NCBI GenBank assembly: GCA_032068765.1
Contig: DAMBHY010000001.1
Location: 124,001 to 188,000, forward strand
DNA length: 64,000 bases
Direction of reading: 5' to 3'
Source of the DNA: DAMBHY01 sp032068765
GTDB taxonomy: Bacteria > Bacteroidota > Bacteroidia > Bacteroidales > Dysgonomonadaceae
Each line of letters starts with the position of its first letter. Within the stretch, counting starts at the first letter, position 1. The position numbers and the translations under genes are program-made. Positions 61,262 to 64,000 of the stretch are shown here, one piece after another. The notes beneath the pieces were generated by a model, which did no database searches, was not told where the DNA came from, and was given only the letters and a program-made list of their open reading frames with translations.

Positions 61262-61496
61262 GAAAAAATCATTTGTTAACAACATAACGAGGTTGGTCAG
61301 TACTGAAAATTCATTTGTGAACATTGCAAAACACGTGTGAACAATAGAATGAATATTTCAGTAGGGAAAATACACGTGTGAGTAAAAAACAGCATAATTG
61401 AGCATATGAGCAATAAAATCGAATTAGTGAATATAGATTTTTGAATAAGCAGTATATCTTCTCAATAGCAAAGTCTCTTTATAGGTAATTTTTGAT

Positions 61497-61504
61497 TATT
61501 TTTG
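61497..61504 (+). promoter_or_regulatory. Candidate -7 element of the acyltransferase-GT4-flippase cluster
   Basis: TATTTTTG matches TAnnTTTG, 38 bases before the ATG at 61543; no good -33 box. Confidence 0.35.
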
Positions 61505-61542
61505 TGATTTAAGTTGTATGACAAACTATTTTTTCAAAGTTT

Positions 61543-62364
61543 ATGAAAGATAAACTTGTCCGAGAGGAAGATATTCTAAATCAACTACCCCCTGCTTTAC
61601 AAGGTAAAGGAGGTCGTTTTTTGATACGGGGAATCATGCACCTAGCCGGTATAAGATACGCCAACCGTATATATGACAATTCGAAGGAATTAACTGGTGC
61701 GACTTTTTGCAAGGACGTATTGGATAAATTGGGAATCAAACGCGAAGTGAGAAATATCGAAGTATTTGATTCACTCAAAGACCAACCATTTATCACTGTC
61801 TCCAACCACCCATTCGGTCATATAGACGGAATTGCACTTATGGAACTGATGGCAAATATCAATCATAATTACAGAATAATGGTGAATTATTTTCTTGGAT
61901 TGATAGACACCATGTCTGACCACTTTATTCCTGTAAACCCTCACGCTAACAACAAAACCACACTCAAAGGAATAAAGGAATGTATTTCGCATCTGAATGC
62001 GGGGAAACCACTGGGACTCTTCCCTGCTGGAGCAGTTTCAAGATTTAAGAGAGAAAAGGGAAAGTTATTTATTGAAGACCGGGAGTGGCAGGAGTCAGTC
62101 CTAAAGCTCATTCAAAGAATGAAAGTTCCCGTTGTACCTATTCACATTTCAGGAAAAAACTCCAATTTTTTCTATGCTCTGCGTTGGTTTGGTTATCAAG
62201 TTCGTGATTTGAGACTCTGTCATGAATTGTACAACAAAAAAAATACCACTGTCGTATTGACAATTGGAGAACAGATAATGCCCGATAAAATCAAAGAATT
62301 TTCTTCGGCACGCGAATTAGGTGAGTTTTTAAAAAAACAAACCTATCAATTATCGACTAATTAA
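61543..62364 (+). CDS. Lysophospholipid acyltransferase-family protein
   Basis: 273 residues with the PlsC-type motifs NHPFGHIDG (HX4D, residues about 88-96) and FPAGAVSRF (about 161-169). Closest in feel to COG3176-type hemolysin-like acyltransferases such as OlsA/GlsA that O-acylate amino-acid lipids; no N-acyltransferase (OlsB/GlsB) lies next to it here. Probably inner membrane. Seven bases (including no gap protein) before the glycosyltransferase, so co-transcribed. Confidence 0.85.
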   Translation: MKDKLVREEDILNQLPPALQGKGGRFLIRGIMHLAGIRYANRIYDNSKELTGATFCKDVLDKLGIKREVRNIEVFDSLKDQPFITVSNHPFGHIDGIALMELMANINHNYRIMVNYFLGLIDTMSDHFIPVNPHANNKTTLKGIKECISHLNAGKPLGLFPAGAVSRFKREKGKLFIEDREWQESVLKLIQRMKVPVVPIHISGKNSNFFYALRWFGYQVRDLRLCHELYNKKNTTVVLTIGEQIMPDKIKEFSSARELGEFLKKQTYQLSTN

Positions 62365-62370
62365 AAGAGA

Positions 62371-63540
62371 ATGAATAATAAGCAAAAGAAAATAAAAGTT
62401 GCATTCATATCAGACGTCTTATTGAGGGATATTGACGGAGCTTTAAAAACGATGTATCAACTCATTGATCGTATTCCTGGAGAAGAATATGAATTCTTGT
62501 TTATCACAGGTACTCCTCCGCGCAAACCTCTTCCATATAAATTATTAAAAATTCCTTCTCTCCTCATCCCATTTAATCCCAATTACAAAATTGCGCTTTC
62601 TGGCATTTCAAAACTGAAAATATTCAATGAACTGGATAATTTCCAACCGGATGTCATTCACGTGGCAACACCTTCTGGATTGGGAATGTTAGGCGTAAAA
62701 TACGCGAAAGAAAAAAATATTCCGACAATATCCATCTATCATACCCATTATATTTCGTATGTGAAATATTATTTCAAAATACTTCCTTTCTTAGAAAAAT
62801 TTGCTCACAAATTCGTACTGAACGTGTATGACAAGTTTTATAATAGAATTACAATGACATACGTTCCGTCTCAATTGATGATTGACACATTAGTGGGCTT
62901 TGGTGTACAAAGGGATAGATTGAAAGTGTGGGCAAGAGGCATGGACACTCAGCTTTTTAATCCGGGTAAAAAAGATTTGGAATACATCCAAGGCGTGACG
63001 GGAAACAACAAACCAAATATTCTTTTCGCATCACGACTTGTATGGGAAAAGAATTTGGAAACGCTTTTCAATATTTATGACGAACTCATGTCGCAGCAAC
63101 TGGATGTAAATCTGATAATTGCTGGTAATGGAAAAGACGAAAAGGAAGCAAAAGAAAAAATGCCCAATGCATATTTTCTGGGTTTTCTGCCTCATAAAAA
63201 TCTGGCAAGAGTATACGCTTCTTGCGACGCTATGGTCTTCCCAAGTATTTCGGAAACATATGGAAACGTGGTGGTGGAAGCAATGGCTTGCGGATGCATT
63301 CCCATTATTGCTCGCGGCGGTGGATCTCAGGCGTTGGTTGATAATGGCAAAACAGGTTATTTGTGCGAACCAAACGATGCAGCAGAATATGTGCAGCATA
63401 TCAAAGAATTGCTTGCCAATCCGCAATTGATGGAGGAAATCAAAGCTCAAGGCTTGGAATACACTTCAGGATTGAGTTGGGAAAAATTGTCACGAACATA
63501 TTTTTCCGATATCAAAAAACTTGCTGAACAAAAAGTATAA
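62371..63540 (+). CDS. Glycosyltransferase family 4 (GT-B fold)
   Basis: 389 residues. N-terminal Rossmann half (VAFISDVLLRDIDGALKTM, HVATPSGLGMLG, YHTHYISYV) and C-terminal half with FASRLVWEKNLETLF, the EX7E motif in SISETYGNVVVEAMACGCIPII and LVDNGKTGYLC. Retaining glycosyltransferase, similar in layout to MgtA-type glycolipid synthases and sulfoquinovosyl transferases that act on diacylglycerol. Middle gene of the acyltransferase-GT4-flippase-like cluster, implying a glycolipid product. Confidence 0.92.
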   Translation: MNNKQKKIKVAFISDVLLRDIDGALKTMYQLIDRIPGEEYEFLFITGTPPRKPLPYKLLKIPSLLIPFNPNYKIALSGISKLKIFNELDNFQPDVIHVATPSGLGMLGVKYAKEKNIPTISIYHTHYISYVKYYFKILPFLEKFAHKFVLNVYDKFYNRITMTYVPSQLMIDTLVGFGVQRDRLKVWARGMDTQLFNPGKKDLEYIQGVTGNNKPNILFASRLVWEKNLETLFNIYDELMSQQLDVNLIIAGNGKDEKEAKEKMPNAYFLGFLPHKNLARVYASCDAMVFPSISETYGNVVVEAMACGCIPIIARGGGSQALVDNGKTGYLCEPNDAAEYVQHIKELLANPQLMEEIKAQGLEYTSGLSWEKLSRTYFSDIKKLAEQKV

Positions 63541-63556
63541 CACTCAACTATACATT

Positions 63557-64000
63557 ATGAAAATCGGAGATTTTATCAAGAAATATAAAAAATACATCAT
63601 CGGGGTAATCCTTTTGAGCGTGATTTTTCTTGTAGGAAAATTTGTTACCACCATAGACTTCAAAAAACTCAACGTTTATATTGAAAAAATTCCATTGCTT
63701 TTTGTGGGCGTTTTTGCAGCTTCCATCTTCAATTATGTGTCGGGAACAATTGCGTGGCGTTGGTGCATCACCGAAAAGAATTACAAAATACCGTTTTTCC
63801 GATTATTCATGTACAAACAGGTTTGCGAAATGCTTTCCATCTTCAATCCTACAGGAGTTATCGCAGGAGACGGACTTAAGGTTGTTTATCTTAATCACGA
63901 GAATATTTCAACAGAAGGCACATTTAGTTCTATTATTCTCACGCGGGTAATGGTACTCATTTCCTTCATTCTGTTTATCTCGCTGTCTATTTTATACATC
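63557..64000 (+). CDS. Lysylphosphatidylglycerol synthase TM-region / UPF0104 family protein (3' truncated by window edge)
   Basis: 148 codons visible from ATG 63557; the gene continues past the window. Hydrophobic helices alternate with FNYVSGTIAWRW, YKQVCEMLSIFNPTGVIAGDGLKVVYL and SSIILTRVMVLISF, the pattern of the AglD/MprF flippase-like TM family. Members move or modify membrane lipids. Starts 16 bases after the GT4 gene, so the product of that enzyme could be its cargo. Confidence 0.85.
   Translation, partial: MKIGDFIKKYKKYIIGVILLSVIFLVGKFVTTIDFKKLNVYIEKIPLLFVGVFAASIFNYVSGTIAWRWCITEKNYKIPFFRLFMYKQVCEMLSIFNPTGVIAGDGLKVVYLNHENISTEGTFSSIILTRVMVLISFILFISLSILYI

Overview
The window is a stretch of chromosome from a low-GC member of the Bacteroidota, most likely order Bacteroidales. 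The signs are Bacteroidota-type promoters (-7 element TAnnTTTG), a bacterial M49 dipeptidyl peptidase III, a YfhO membrane protein, a lysine exporter split into two ORFs, many Sec/lipobox lipoproteins, weak Shine-Dalgarno signals and long AT-rich intergenic repeats. I do not name a genus.

Layout. 1-5.4 kb (+): the end of rpoN, a PAP2-like membrane protein, gcvH, purE, a GT2 glycosyltransferase with a Stealth-family phosphotransferase, and a lipoprotein. 5.4-16.6 kb (mostly -): folC, DPP III, a compact GNAT / ornithine-racemase-like / YiiX-like operon, a repeat-rich intergenic block, a DUF2807 protein (+) behind an ECF-type promoter, a Dna2-like nuclease-helicase and dgkA. 16.7-21.5 kb (+): zinc-ribbon membrane protein, uvrB, an MsrB-MsrA fusion lipoprotein and PAP2. 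21.5-30.2 kb (-): an accessory island between PAP2 and tRNA-Gln. It holds an AlkB homologue, a type I restriction-modification locus (hsdM-hsdS-cargo-hsdR, with hsdR frame-disrupted), a GHKL-ATPase/nuclease cargo gene, a REP-like palindrome and the truncated start of what looks like a WYL regulator. 30.2-40.5 kb (-): tRNA-Gln, tyrS, trkH, an orphan 4HB-HAMP sensor stub, pdxB, an NfnB/NfnA-like flavoprotein pair, an M28 peptidase and a MgtC/DUF4010 membrane protein. 40.7-47.2 kb (+): YfhO, an ABC-F ATPase, a small GIY-YIG protein next to a tandem array of compound palindromic repeats, an acyltransferase and a PAS protein. 47.2-54.0 kb (mixed): a 21-bp repeat block, dinB, a lipoprotein, DUF3575, an RluA-type synthase, DUF2231, a lipoprotein rubrerythrin, a palindrome/minisatellite block and pepP. 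54.1-64 kb (+): a transglutaminase-like protein, split lysO, a metallophosphoesterase, zwf-pgl, and an acyltransferase / GT4 / flippase-like cluster cut by the window end.

The strongest candidates for something undescribed are the ATPase-nuclease fusion inserted between hsdS and hsdR, the GIY-YIG gene with its array of paired palindromes, and the GNAT/racemase/YiiX operon. All functional statements come from motif reading; no database search was run.
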